Below are positions 9,011-17,562 of a stretch of 64,000 bases of DNA, piece after piece. Origin of the DNA: Isoptericola croceus (lineage in GTDB: Bacteria > Actinomycetota > Actinomycetes > Actinomycetales > Cellulomonadaceae); the NCBI RefSeq assembly GCF_029382255.1, contig NZ_JARLLG010000001.1, forward strand, positions 992,001 through 1,056,000, read 5' to 3'. Numbering within the stretch: position 1 is the stretch's first letter; every line of letters begins with the position of its first letter. The position numbers and the translations under genes were made by a program. Below the pieces are notes generated by a model, which saw only the letters and a list, made by a program, of their open reading frames with translations, searched no databases and was not told the origin of the DNA.

Positions 9011-9095
9011 CTCCTCGATCGTCCCGCGCTGCCGGGGGCGCTGGCGGTGGGCACGGTGGAGACGTTGTGAGCATCGGCGTCCGTACACTTGCCGG

Positions 9096-9947
9096 GTGAT
9101 CGACCTCCATACGCACTCGCGGGCGTCCGACGGCACGGACACGCCTCGTCAGGTCATGGAGGTCGCTGCCGCTGCGGGCCTGACCGTCGTGGCGCTCACC
9201 GACCACGACACCACCAGTGGGTGGGCGGAGGCCGGCGCGTCCGTCGAGGGCACGGGCGTCGCCCTGGTGCGGGGCACGGAGATCTCCACGCGGACCGCGG
9301 TGCCTGACGGCGGTATCAGCGTCCACCTCCTCGCGTACCTGCACGACCCGGCACACCCGGACCTGGTCGGCGAGCTCGCACGCACCCGCCAGGACCGGCT
9401 CACCCGGGCCCGCCGGATGGTCGACCGGCTGGCCGAGGACTTCCCGGTCACCTGGGACGACGTGGTCGCGCAGACGCACGACGGCGCCACCGTCGGCCGT
9501 CCGCACCTCGCCGACGCGCTCGTCGCAGCTGGCGTGGTGGCCGATCGTGACGAGGCGTTCGCGACGATGCTGCACGCCGGCGCCCCGTACTACGTGCCGC
9601 ACTACGCACCGGACACCGCGGACGCCGTCCGCGCGGTGCTGGCGGCCGGAGGCGTGCCGGTGATGGCCCACCCGCGCGCCGGCACGCGCGGACGGTTGGT
9701 CGACGAGGACACCATCGCGGCGCTCGCGGACGCCGGGCTGGCCGGGGTCGAGGTGGACCACCGTGACCACGACGAGGCCGACCGGGTCCGGCTGCGCGAG
9801 CTCGCCACCGAGCTGGGGCTGCTGGTCACCGGTTCGAGCGACTATCACGGCAGCGGCAAGCTCAACCGGATCGGCGAGCACACGACGGACCCCGCCGTGC
9901 TGGCAGAGGTCGAGCGACGGGGGCGGCTGGAGGTGCTGTGGCCGTGA
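9096..9947 (+). CDS. PHP-domain phosphoesterase (RNase AM / YciV-like)
   Basis: 283-aa PHP-domain metallo-phosphoesterase. The metal-binding motifs are in order: IDLHTHSRASDG at the N-terminus, ALTDHDT, RGTEIST, MAHPRAG and SSDYHGSGK. The combination resembles enzymes that hydrolyse nucleoside 3',5'-bisphosphates and trim RNA 5' ends (RNase AM family); that subfamily assignment is inference. The start is GTG 9096: TACACT at 9084-9089 ends 6 nt before it and there is no Shine-Dalgarno, which suggests a leaderless transcript. The stop overlaps the marC-like start, so the two genes are probably translationally coupled. Confidence 0.85.
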   Translation: MIDLHTHSRASDGTDTPRQVMEVAAAAGLTVVALTDHDTTSGWAEAGASVEGTGVALVRGTEISTRTAVPDGGISVHLLAYLHDPAHPDLVGELARTRQDRLTRARRMVDRLAEDFPVTWDDVVAQTHDGATVGRPHLADALVAAGVVADRDEAFATMLHAGAPYYVPHYAPDTADAVRAVLAAGGVPVMAHPRAGTRGRLVDEDTIAALADAGLAGVEVDHRDHDEADRVRLRELATELGLLVTGSSDYHGSGKLNRIGEHTTDPAVLAEVERRGRLEVLWP

Positions 9948-10579
9948 GCCAGGTGATCGACCTGACCCTGTTCACCCAGGCGTTCGTGACGCTCTGGGTC
10001 ATCATGGACCCGCCCGGCACCATCCCGGTGTTCCTCGCGCTGACGTCCACGATGGGTTCCAAGCAGCGCAGCCGCGCGGCCCTGCAGGCGGTGGCGGTGG
10101 CGTTCGGCGTCATCGTGACGTTCGCCCTGTTCGGTCAGCAGCTGCTGCAGTACATGGGCATCTCCTTGGCGGCGCTGCAGGCGTCGGGGGGCCTGCTGCT
10201 GCTCATCGTCGCCATGCAGCTGCTCACGGGGAAGTTCGACTCCGGTGAGGCGACGGCCGCCACGCCGGGCGCGAACGTTGCCCTGGTGCCGCTCGGTACC
10301 CCGCTGCTGGCGGGCCCCGGCGCCATCGTGGCGACGATGGTGTTCGTCCAGCAGGCGCGCACCGAGGACGAGGGCGTCCCGGCGATCGTCGCGATCTCGG
10401 TCGCGATCGTGCTGGTCCACGTCAGCCTCTACCTCGCGATGCGCTTCGCCGACGTGCTGCACCGCGTCCTCAAGGACTCCGGGGTCACGCTCATCACCCG
10501 GATCGCCGGCATCCTGCTCGCGGCGATCGCGGTGCAGCAGATCGCCGACGCCATCGTCGAGTTCGTGCGGACGTCGTAG
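9938..10579 (+). CDS. MarC/UPF0056-family integral membrane protein
   Basis: 213 aa with about six hydrophobic segments and the MarC-family hallmarks WVIMDPPGTIPVFLAL near the N-terminus and TPLLAGPGAIVATMV in the middle. It sits in the cytoplasmic membrane; the transport or other activity of the family is not established. GGAGG at 9929-9933 serves either GTG 9938 or GTG 9944, both in frame. The start lies inside the 3' end of the PHP gene. Confidence 0.85.
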   Translation: MAVSQVIDLTLFTQAFVTLWVIMDPPGTIPVFLALTSTMGSKQRSRAALQAVAVAFGVIVTFALFGQQLLQYMGISLAALQASGGLLLLIVAMQLLTGKFDSGEATAATPGANVALVPLGTPLLAGPGAIVATMVFVQQARTEDEGVPAIVAISVAIVLVHVSLYLAMRFADVLHRVLKDSGVTLITRIAGILLAAIAVQQIADAIVEFVRTS

Positions 10580-10625
10580 CGCAGCCTCGGGAGGCTGGCG
10601 GGCGCCGCCGCACCTCGAGCGCCCG

Positions 10626-10925
10626 TCAGACGTCGATCGTCTCGAGCGTGACGCGCACCGGGGCGTCGGCGTCGAGCCCTTCGGCGCGGCGGACGGCCTT
10701 CTTCATCGGCAGCACGTAGCCGTTCTGGTCCTTGGACGGGAAGACCGACGTGCGCCACGTGGTCGCACCGACCGTGACGTGCACCCGGATCGAGCCGAAG
10801 CCCCGTGGCGGGAGCGGCAGGTCCGCGAGCAGGTCGGACTCGTCGGGCGGCACGGTGACGAACCACCACGCGTCGTCCTGCCGGGCGTCCCACCGCCACA
10901 GCGGTGCGGTGAACGTGAGCTGCAT
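10626..10925 (-). CDS. DUF1905-domain protein
   Basis: 99-aa small protein matching the DUF1905 pattern: an N-terminal MQLTFTAPLWRWD strand, WWFVTVPPDES, GFGSIRVHVTVG and DGYVLPMKKAVR-like NGYVLPMKKAVRRAEG. Function unknown. The frame is open to 11003, but the domain begins at Met 10925 and the extension runs into the terminator of the upstream helicase gene. Convergent with the marC-like gene. Confidence 0.75.
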   Translation of the reverse strand: MQLTFTAPLWRWDARQDDAWWFVTVPPDESDLLADLPLPPRGFGSIRVHVTVGATTWRTSVFPSKDQNGYVLPMKKAVRRAEGLDADAPVRVTLETIDV

Positions 10926-10977
10926 GCTGCGCACGCTAGGCGGCGCCACCGACATCTCGTCTGCCTCGGACACGACG

Positions 10978-11011
10978 CCGGCCCCGTGCTCCTCGCGGAG
11001 CACGGGGCCGG
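10978..11011 (-). terminator. hairpin terminator downstream of DEAD-box helicase gene
   Basis: Perfect 15-bp stem (GGCCCCGTGCTCC core) with a TCGC tetraloop, 35 bp after the helicase stop on the minus strand. No U-tract follows, as is common for actinobacterial hairpins. Confidence 0.8.
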
Positions 11012-11045
11012 TCGCCTGCTCGGTCCGGCAGGTCGGTGCGGGTGG

Positions 11046-12725
11046 TCAGGCCTCCTGGGGGGCGGACGTCGCAGCGCCGCCCTGCTGGCCCTCGCCGGGC
11101 CCGCTGCGGGTACGGCGGCGACGGCGGCGACGGCGCTGGCCCTCGCCGGAGCCCTCACCGGCGGCAGGCTTCTCCTCCGACCGGGAGCCGCCGTCGGGCC
11201 GGGAACCGCCCGAGCGCGGGGTGTCGCCGCTGCGACCGCCGCTGCTCTGACCACCGCGGCCCTGACCGCCCCGGCCTTGACCGCCCCGGCCCTGCCCACG
11301 GCCGTGACCGCCGTCGCGGCCGCCGCTGCCGGCGGTGCGCTTGCCGGTCTCACCGAGGTCCTCGAGCTCCTCCGCGTCGAGCCCGCCGAGCCGCTGGGCG
11401 CCCTTCGGCAGGCGGCCCTTGGTGCCCTCGGGGATGCCGAGGTCGGAGAAGAGGTGCGGCGAGGACGAGTAGGTCTCGACCGGCTCGGGGTAGCCGAGGT
11501 CCAGCGTGCGGTCGATCATCTGCCAGCGCGGGACGTCGTCCCAGTCGACGAACGTGATCGCGGTGCCCTTGTTGCCGGCGCGGCCTGTGCGGCCGATGCG
11601 GTGCAGGTAGGTGCGCTCGTCCTCGGGGCACTGGTAGTTGATCACGTGGGTGACGTCGGTGACGTCGATGCCGCGGGCCGCGACGTCGGTCGCGACGAGG
11701 ACGTCGATGTTGCCGTGCCGCAGGGCTCGCAGCGCCTGCTCACGGGCGCCCTGGCCGAGGTCGCCGTGGATCGCGCCGGCGGCGAACCCGCGGGTGCGCA
11801 GCTCGTCGGAGACCTTCGCCGCGGTGCGCTTGGTGCGGGCGAACACGATGGTCCGTTCGCGGCCCTCGGCCTGCAGGATGCGGGCGAGGACTTCGACCTT
11901 GTCCAGCGCGTGGGCGCGGTAGACCACCTGGCGGGTGTTCTTGACGGTCGCGCCGTCGTCGTCGGGCTCGGCCGCACGGATGTGCGTCGGCTGCGACATG
12001 TAGCGGCGGGCCATGGAGACGACCGGGCCGGGCATGGTCGCGGAGAAGAGCATCGTGTGCCGCACGGCGGGCGTGCGGGACAGGATCTTCTCGACGTCCG
12101 GCAGGAACCCGAGGTCGAGCATCTCGTCGGCCTCGTCGAGCACGACGGTCGCGGCGCGGGTGAGGTTCAGGTGGCCCTGGTTGAGCAGGTCGACCATGCG
12201 GCCCGGCGTGCCGACGACGACCTCGACGCCGGTGTTCAGCGTCTCGATCTGCGGCTCGTACGCACGGCCGCCGTAGATCTGCACGATCCGGACGCTGCGG
12301 TGCTTCGACGCAGTCTCGAGGTCACGGGCGACCTGCGAGGCGAGCTCACGGGTCGGTGCGACGACGAGCGCCTGCGGCTTGCCCGGGGCGGGCAGCTCGT
12401 CGAACCCGGGCTCGCCCGGCGCGACGACGCGGTGCAGCAGCGGCACGCCGAACCCGAGGGTCTTGCCCGTACCGGTCTTGGCCTGGCCGATGATGTCGTG
12501 GCCCTGCAGCGCGACCGGCAGCGTCATCGCCTGGATCGGGAAGGGGTGCGTGATGCCGGAGTCGGCCAGCGCCCGCACGATCTCCTCGCGGACGCCGAAG
12601 TCGGCGAAGCTCACGTCCTGGGCCTGGATGGCCGCGGCGGACGAGAAGTCGAGCTGGTCGGATGGCTGGGTGGTGCCGGCGGCAACCGCCGCGGCGCCGT
12701 CCGGGGTGATGTCTGTGGTGGTCAC
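11046..12725 (-). CDS. DEAD-box ATP-dependent RNA helicase
   Basis: 559-aa RNA helicase. In order: the Q motif region (SFADFGVREEIVRALADSG, then HPFPIQ), motif I AKTGTGKT near 77, DEAD in VLDEADEMLDLGF near 197, SAT, and HRIGRTGRAG near 376. The last ~110 residues are a low-complexity Gly/Arg tail of RGG/RGGQG repeats ending in an RRRRRRRTR cluster, probably for RNA binding. GTG 12725 is preceded by GAAGG five nt upstream. The longer frame to 13082 crosses the promoter of the divergent ferritin-like gene and is rejected. It resembles the RhlE-type helicases of actinomycetes. Confidence 0.92.
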   Translation of the reverse strand: MTTTDITPDGAAAVAAGTTQPSDQLDFSSAAAIQAQDVSFADFGVREEIVRALADSGITHPFPIQAMTLPVALQGHDIIGQAKTGTGKTLGFGVPLLHRVVAPGEPGFDELPAPGKPQALVVAPTRELASQVARDLETASKHRSVRIVQIYGGRAYEPQIETLNTGVEVVVGTPGRMVDLLNQGHLNLTRAATVVLDEADEMLDLGFLPDVEKILSRTPAVRHTMLFSATMPGPVVSMARRYMSQPTHIRAAEPDDDGATVKNTRQVVYRAHALDKVEVLARILQAEGRERTIVFARTKRTAAKVSDELRTRGFAAGAIHGDLGQGAREQALRALRHGNIDVLVATDVAARGIDVTDVTHVINYQCPEDERTYLHRIGRTGRAGNKGTAITFVDWDDVPRWQMIDRTLDLGYPEPVETYSSSPHLFSDLGIPEGTKGRLPKGAQRLGGLDAEELEDLGETGKRTAGSGGRDGGHGRGQGRGGQGRGGQGRGGQSSGGRSGDTPRSGGSRPDGGSRSEEKPAAGEGSGEGQRRRRRRRRTRSGPGEGQQGGAATSAPQEA

Positions 12726-12952
12726 TGGTGCCTTCGCATGTCGTCGGCGCAACGGACCACGAGGCTGGCCGAAGGGCTTGCCGCGGGTCGCACGCAGCGC
12801 CGAGGTGGTCGGCAGCCGATCGCGGAAGTACATCGCGCGGTGAGCGCGGCGGGTCAGCATCGAGACGACCGGGCAACCGAAGTACCACACCATGGTATCG
12901 GAACGCACACCGTTCGGCGGGAGGCGTCCGTCACGCCGCCTATCCTGGTCCG

Positions 12953-13711
12953 GTGATGAGCTCCCGTACCGCCGCCGGCGTCGACCCCACCGCCCCTGCA
13001 CCGGTCGTCGAGCTCGTGGGGCTCGCCGCCTACACCGAGCTCGCGGAGTTCGGCCTGCTGGCCGCGCGCTCCGTAGACGCACCCGACCTCGCGACCCGGC
13101 AGGCCCTGGCCGACGGTGCCGACCGGGCGCTGGCCCGTCAACGGGCGCTCTTCGCCCTGGTGAGCGCCGACGACGGTGTCGTGCCGGGCGTGGTCGGAGC
13201 GACTGTCATGGCTCCCTTCGAGCATGCGCTCGCAGACTTCGACGCGCGGACGGACACGGACGACTGGGCGGAAGGTCTGCTCAAGGGGGTGGTGGGTCAC
13301 GGCGTCGCGCAGGACTTCTGCCGCATCCTCGCCGGTGGTCTCGCCGGCGCGAGCGGGCGTGCCGTGCGCAAGGTGCTGGAGCGACCCGCGCCGGGACCGG
13401 AGGCGGGGGCCGACGCCGGGGCGGACGCCGAGGCGATCTGGCTGCTCGCCCGCATGGCCGCGGCCGACGACGTGCTGGCCTCCCGGCTGGCCCTGTGGGG
13501 CCGGCGCGTGGTCGGCGAGGCGCTCGGCGTGGTGACGGCGCTGCTCGGCCGGCACCCGGAGCTGGTCGCGCTCACCGCCGAGGCTGCCACCCGGCTCGGG
13601 GCCGAGCTGCCTGCGGGCCAGGACCCCGAGAGCACCGTGCGGCCGTGGCTGGTCGCGCGGCTCACGGGGGAGCACACCCGCCGCATGGACCGTATGCGGC
13701 TCGCGGCGTAA
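12953..13711 (+). CDS. ferritin-like (MiaE_2-type) protein
   Basis: 252-aa all-helical protein of the ferritin-like family related to the tRNA-modifying hydroxylase MiaE (PF13794 type). ELVGLAAYTELAEFGLLA at the N-terminus supplies a candidate ligand helix, and MAPFEHALADFDARTD a second. The substrate is unknown. TATCCT at 12941-12946 lies 6 nt before GTG 12953, which is directly followed by ATG 12956; a leaderless start at 12953 is preferred. Divergent from the helicase gene. In mycobacteria, as I recall, a homologue lies in the same neighbourhood. Confidence 0.75.
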   Translation: MMSSRTAAGVDPTAPAPVVELVGLAAYTELAEFGLLAARSVDAPDLATRQALADGADRALARQRALFALVSADDGVVPGVVGATVMAPFEHALADFDARTDTDDWAEGLLKGVVGHGVAQDFCRILAGGLAGASGRAVRKVLERPAPGPEAGADAGADAEAIWLLARMAAADDVLASRLALWGRRVVGEALGVVTALLGRHPELVALTAEAATRLGAELPAGQDPESTVRPWLVARLTGEHTRRMDRMRLAA

Positions 13712-13730
13712 CGGTGCGTCCCGGGCGCGG

Positions 13731-13955
13731 TCAGAGGCTCCCGAAGCCGACCGGACGCTGTTCGCCGCTGCCGATCTCGACGTAGCCGATGGTGGCCGTC
13801 GGGACGATGATCTGGCGGCCCTTGGTGTCGGTCAGCTCGAGCGCGGATCCGCCGTCGAGGGCCTTGCGGACCGCCTTGGCGACGGCGTCGGCGGTCTGGT
13901 CGGTCTCGACCACCAGCTCGCGGCTCAGGTTCTGCACACCGATCGTGATCTCCAC
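13731..13955 (-). CDS. DUF3107 small protein
   Basis: 74-aa protein, starting VEITIGVQNLSRELVVETD and ending in a beta-rich TATIGYVEIGSGEQRPVGFG. It matches the actinobacterial family DUF3107. Function unknown. The start at GTG 13955 is decided by a strong AAGGAG five nt upstream. Convergent with the ferritin-like gene (19-bp gap between stops) and divergent from adnA. Confidence 0.85.
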   Translation of the reverse strand: MEITIGVQNLSRELVVETDQTADAVAKAVRKALDGGSALELTDTKGRQIIVPTATIGYVEIGSGEQRPVGFGSL

Positions 13956-14127
13956 GTTGACTCCTTCGCGCGTGGCGCCGCGACCTGCGACGCCGGATGG
14001 ACGGACTGCCTCGATCCTATGCACGGCGGTACGCCGGGGGTGGCGGCGTCCGCGCAGGGTGAACGCCCGGTGGTCGTGGCGTCGGCCGTCGCTCCGGTTG
14101 TCGGGGGCTCGTGGTCGAATCACACCC

Positions 14128-17100
14128 GTGACAGCCACCGCGACCGTCCGCCTCGTGCCGCCGGCCCCCGCGCAGACCGCCGGGGCCGCCGTCGTGCTGG
14201 ACGAGACGCAGGAGACGGCGGTGGCGACGGCGCTCGCCGGTCCGGCCACGCTCGTCGTGGGCGCTCCGGGAACCGGCAAGACGACGGTGGCGCGCGAGGT
14301 CGCGGTACGGGCGATCACGTCGGGCACCGATCCGTCGCGGGTGCTGGTGCTCGCTGCCACGCGCCGTTCTGCGGCGCGGCTGCGTGACGAGGTCGCGGCC
14401 GGCGCAGCGCGCACGATCGGCGCGCCGATGGTGCGGACGGCCGCCTCCGCCGCGTTCTCCGTCCTGCGCACCCGGGCCGCGGCCCTCGGTGAACCGCCGC
14501 CCACGCTGGTCTCGGGCCCGGAGCAGGACCTGGTGCTCGCCGAGCTCCTGGCCGGGCACCTGGCGGGCGAGGGGACGCCCCTGCCTCTTCCGCCGGGGTT
14601 GCCCGAGGAGTCGCTCGGGCTGCGCGGTCTGCGTCAGGAGCTGCGCGACCTGCTCATGCGCGCCGCCGAGCGTGGTCTGACGCCCGTCGAGCTGGACGAG
14701 CTGGGCCGTCGGCACGAGCGGCCCGAGTGGCAGCTGGCCGCACGCCTCTACGAGGAATACCTCGACGTCACCGCGCTGCGGCTCGGCACCCCGGACGCAG
14801 GCTCGCGCTACGACCCCGCCGTGGTGGTCGACGAGGCCGCGCACGCGCTCGCCGCGTGGGACGTACCTGGCGTGGCCGCGCCGACCTGGGACCTGGTGGT
14901 CGTGGACGATCACCAGGAGTCGACGGTCGCGACCGCCCGCTTGTTGGGCGCGCTGCACGACGCCGGGGCGCGGCTCGTGCTGCTCGCGGATCCTGACGCC
15001 GCCGTCCAGGGGTTCCGCGGCGCCGCGCCGGGCCTGGTCGGGCGAGCCGCCGCGCGCCCCGGCGAGGTCGGCGCCTTCGACGCCCGGACGGTGGTGCTGG
15101 GCTCGGCGTGGCGCCAGCCGGAGCTGTTGCGGGAGGTCACGCGCGCGATCACGTCGCGCGTCGCCACCGTCTCCGGAGCGCTGCACCGCGTCGCGGCACC
15201 ACGCCCGGACCTGGCGGCCGACGACGGCGCCCCGACCGACGGTACGGCCGTGGCGGGCCGTGCGGCGCAGGTCGACGTGGCGGTCCTGGCAGGGGCCGCC
15301 CAGGAGGCCGCGTACATCGCCCGCGAGCTGCGCGCCGAGCACCTGCTGCACGGCACGCCGTGGGAGCGCATGGTGGTGCTGGCCCGCAGCGGTGACCGGC
15401 TCGCCGCGCTGCGCCGCGACCTCGTCGCCGCCTCGGTGCCCGTGGCGTTGCTCGGCTCGGACGTCCCGCTGCGCGACGAGCCCGCAGTCGTCCCGCTGCT
15501 CGCCGCGCTGCGCGTGTGCGCCGGGCCGGGCGGGCTGGACCGGATGCTGGCCGAGCTGCGGCCCGCGGCGTCCCCGGACGACGGCGTCGCGTCCGGCGAC
15601 GCCGCGACGGAGGACGCCGGGCTCGCTGACGGCGTGCCCTCGCCGGTCGGGCCAGACCCCTTGCCCGCGCTCGATGCCGAGACCGCTGCGCTGCTGCTCA
15701 CCTCGCCGGTCGGCGGCCTCGACGCGGTGTCCTTGCGTCGCTTGCGCCGCGCGCTGCGCGCCGAGGAGCTGTCGGGCGGCGGGGGGCGCTCCTCGGACGC
15801 CCTGCTCGTCGAGGTGCTGGGCGACCCTGCTCGCGCGGCGACCTTGCCGCCGGCCGTTCGTCGCGGCCCGGTGGCCGTCGCCCGCGTGCTCGCCGCCGGG
15901 CGCGCGGCGGCCGCCGTCGACGGCGCCACCGCCCAGACGGTGCTGTGGGCCGTCTGGGCGGCCACCGGCCTGGCGGACCGATGGCGTGACACGGCCTTGT
16001 CCGGCGGCCCGGCCGGCGTTCGTGCGGACCGTGACCTCGACGCCGTGCTCGCGCTGTTCCGCGCGGCCGAGACGTACGTCGAGCGCATGCCGGGGGCGCC
16101 CGTGGCGGCGTTCGTCGACTACGTCACCTCGCAGGACCTGCCCGCAGACTCACTCGCCGCCGCGGCCACCGGTGCCCGGGCGGTCGAGGCGCTGACCCCG
16201 GCCGGCGCCGCCGGGCGCGAGTGGGACGTCGTGGTGGTGGCCGGGGTGCAGGACGGCGTCTGGCCGGACCTGCGGCTGCGTGACTCGCTGCTCGGGTCCC
16301 AGGCCCTCGTCGAGCTGCTCGCCGGCCGTGCGCAGGACGCCCACGGGGTCGGCAAGGAGGCCCGCGCCCAGGTGCTCGCCGACGAGCTGCGCGCGTTCGC
16401 CGTCGCCATCTCGCGGGCACGGCGACGCCTGCTCGTCACGGCCGTCGAGGACGCCGAGGACAGCCCGTCGGTCTTCTGCGACCTGGTCTCGCCGCGCGAC
16501 GGGGGCGACACGGAGCGCCCCGACCCGCGCCGCGTCCCGGTCGGGCCGCCGCTCGACCTGCGCGGCGTCGTGGCCGCCGCGCGGGCGGAGCTCGTGCGCT
16601 CGGCGACGGCTCGCCTCGCCGCGCAGACCGAGCACCCGACCGGTGGCGACGCAGGTCTTCCCGTGGACGACGGCGGGACGGACCCGCGCGCCGAGACCGC
16701 CGCCGCGCTGCTGGCCCGGCTCGCCGACGCGGGGGTCCCGGAGGCGGATCCGCGCACCTGGTACGGCGTGGCGCAGGCCTCCAGCGACGCGCCGCTGTGG
16801 GGCCCGCAGGACGAGGTGGTCGTCTCGCCGTCCAAGGTCGACACCGTCACCACCTGCGCGCTGCGGTGGGCCTTCGAGTCGGCCGGGGGGACAGCCCCCG
16901 ACGCGACCCACCAGACCCTGGGCACCCTGGTGCACAGCATCGCGGAGGAGCATCCGGCTGCCTCCCTGAGCGTGCTCCGCGGCGAGCTCGACCGGCGCTG
17001 GCCCGAGCTCGCCCTGCCGGAGGGCTGGCCGAGCCGCCAGCTGCGCCGTCGGGCCGAGGAGATGCTGGCGCGCCTGGCCGAGTACTACCAGGACTCCGGG

Positions 17101-17562
17101 GAGCCGGTGCTCATCGAACCGTCCTTCGACCTGACGCTGGGCCGGGCGCGCCTGCGCGGGAAGATCGACCGCGTCGAGGCCGACGGCGAGGACGCCGTCA
17201 CCGTCGCCGACCTCAAGACGGGGCGCAGCGCGCCGTCGAGGGACAAGGCGGCGGAGAACCCGCAGCTCGGCGCCTACCAGCTCGCCGTCACCGACGGTGC
17301 GCTCGACCTGCCGGAGGGGACGCGGAGCGCCGGTGCGCGGCTGGTGTTCGTCGGCACCCCGACCAAGGGGCCGTCCGTGCGCGACCAGCAGGCCCTGGAG
17401 CCCGGCCCGGACGGCTCGAGCTGGGCGCGGTCCCTGGTCGAGGAGGCAGCGGACACGATGGCGGCCTCGGCGTTCGCCGCCCGGGAGAACGACCTGTGCA
17501 GCATGTGCCCCGTGCGGCGCAGCTGCCCCGTGCAGACCGAGGGACGGAGCGTGATCTCGTGA
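14128..17562 (+). CDS. adnA: AdnA-type subunit of ATP-dependent helicase-nuclease
   Basis: 1144-aa UvrD-like motor plus RecB-type nuclease, first subunit of the AdnAB DNA end-resection machine of actinomycetes. Walker A GAPGTGKT is at 45-52, but the Walker B region reads VVVDDHQES and motif III LADPDAAVQGFRGA, both weaker than in UvrD. The C-terminal nuclease has LGTLVHSIAEEH, LRGKIDRVEADG, VADLKTG and QLGAYQLAV. The Cys of VTTCALRW near 910 and three Cys in the C-terminal LCSMCPVRRSCP resemble the four-Cys Fe-S cage of AddB and Cas4-type nucleases. GTG 14128 is preceded by TCGAAT 7 nt upstream, a weak leaderless signal. Overlaps adnB by 4 bp. Confidence 0.9.
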   Translation: MTATATVRLVPPAPAQTAGAAVVLDETQETAVATALAGPATLVVGAPGTGKTTVAREVAVRAITSGTDPSRVLVLAATRRSAARLRDEVAAGAARTIGAPMVRTAASAAFSVLRTRAAALGEPPPTLVSGPEQDLVLAELLAGHLAGEGTPLPLPPGLPEESLGLRGLRQELRDLLMRAAERGLTPVELDELGRRHERPEWQLAARLYEEYLDVTALRLGTPDAGSRYDPAVVVDEAAHALAAWDVPGVAAPTWDLVVVDDHQESTVATARLLGALHDAGARLVLLADPDAAVQGFRGAAPGLVGRAAARPGEVGAFDARTVVLGSAWRQPELLREVTRAITSRVATVSGALHRVAAPRPDLAADDGAPTDGTAVAGRAAQVDVAVLAGAAQEAAYIARELRAEHLLHGTPWERMVVLARSGDRLAALRRDLVAASVPVALLGSDVPLRDEPAVVPLLAALRVCAGPGGLDRMLAELRPAASPDDGVASGDAATEDAGLADGVPSPVGPDPLPALDAETAALLLTSPVGGLDAVSLRRLRRALRAEELSGGGGRSSDALLVEVLGDPARAATLPPAVRRGPVAVARVLAAGRAAAAVDGATAQTVLWAVWAATGLADRWRDTALSGGPAGVRADRDLDAVLALFRAAETYVERMPGAPVAAFVDYVTSQDLPADSLAAAATGARAVEALTPAGAAGREWDVVVVAGVQDGVWPDLRLRDSLLGSQALVELLAGRAQDAHGVGKEARAQVLADELRAFAVAISRARRRLLVTAVEDAEDSPSVFCDLVSPRDGGDTERPDPRRVPVGPPLDLRGVVAAARAELVRSATARLAAQTEHPTGGDAGLPVDDGGTDPRAETAAALLARLADAGVPEADPRTWYGVAQASSDAPLWGPQDEVVVSPSKVDTVTTCALRWAFESAGGTAPDATHQTLGTLVHSIAEEHPAASLSVLRGELDRRWPELALPEGWPSRQLRRRAEEMLARLAEYYQDSGEPVLIEPSFDLTLGRARLRGKIDRVEADGEDAVTVADLKTGRSAPSRDKAAENPQLGAYQLAVTDGALDLPEGTRSAGARLVFVGTPTKGPSVRDQQALEPGPDGSSWARSLVEEAADTMAASAFAARENDLCSMCPVRRSCPVQTEGRSVIS

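Noticed and set aside
6519-9095. Upstream extension of the PHP-domain frame
   Set aside because: Runs antisense through pepP and the hydrolase gene; the PHP domain begins at 9096 with a -10 box directly before.
12726-13082. N-terminal extension of the DEAD-box helicase
   Set aside because: Arg-rich extension crosses the divergent promoter and start of the ferritin-like gene; GTG 12725 has a good ribosome site.
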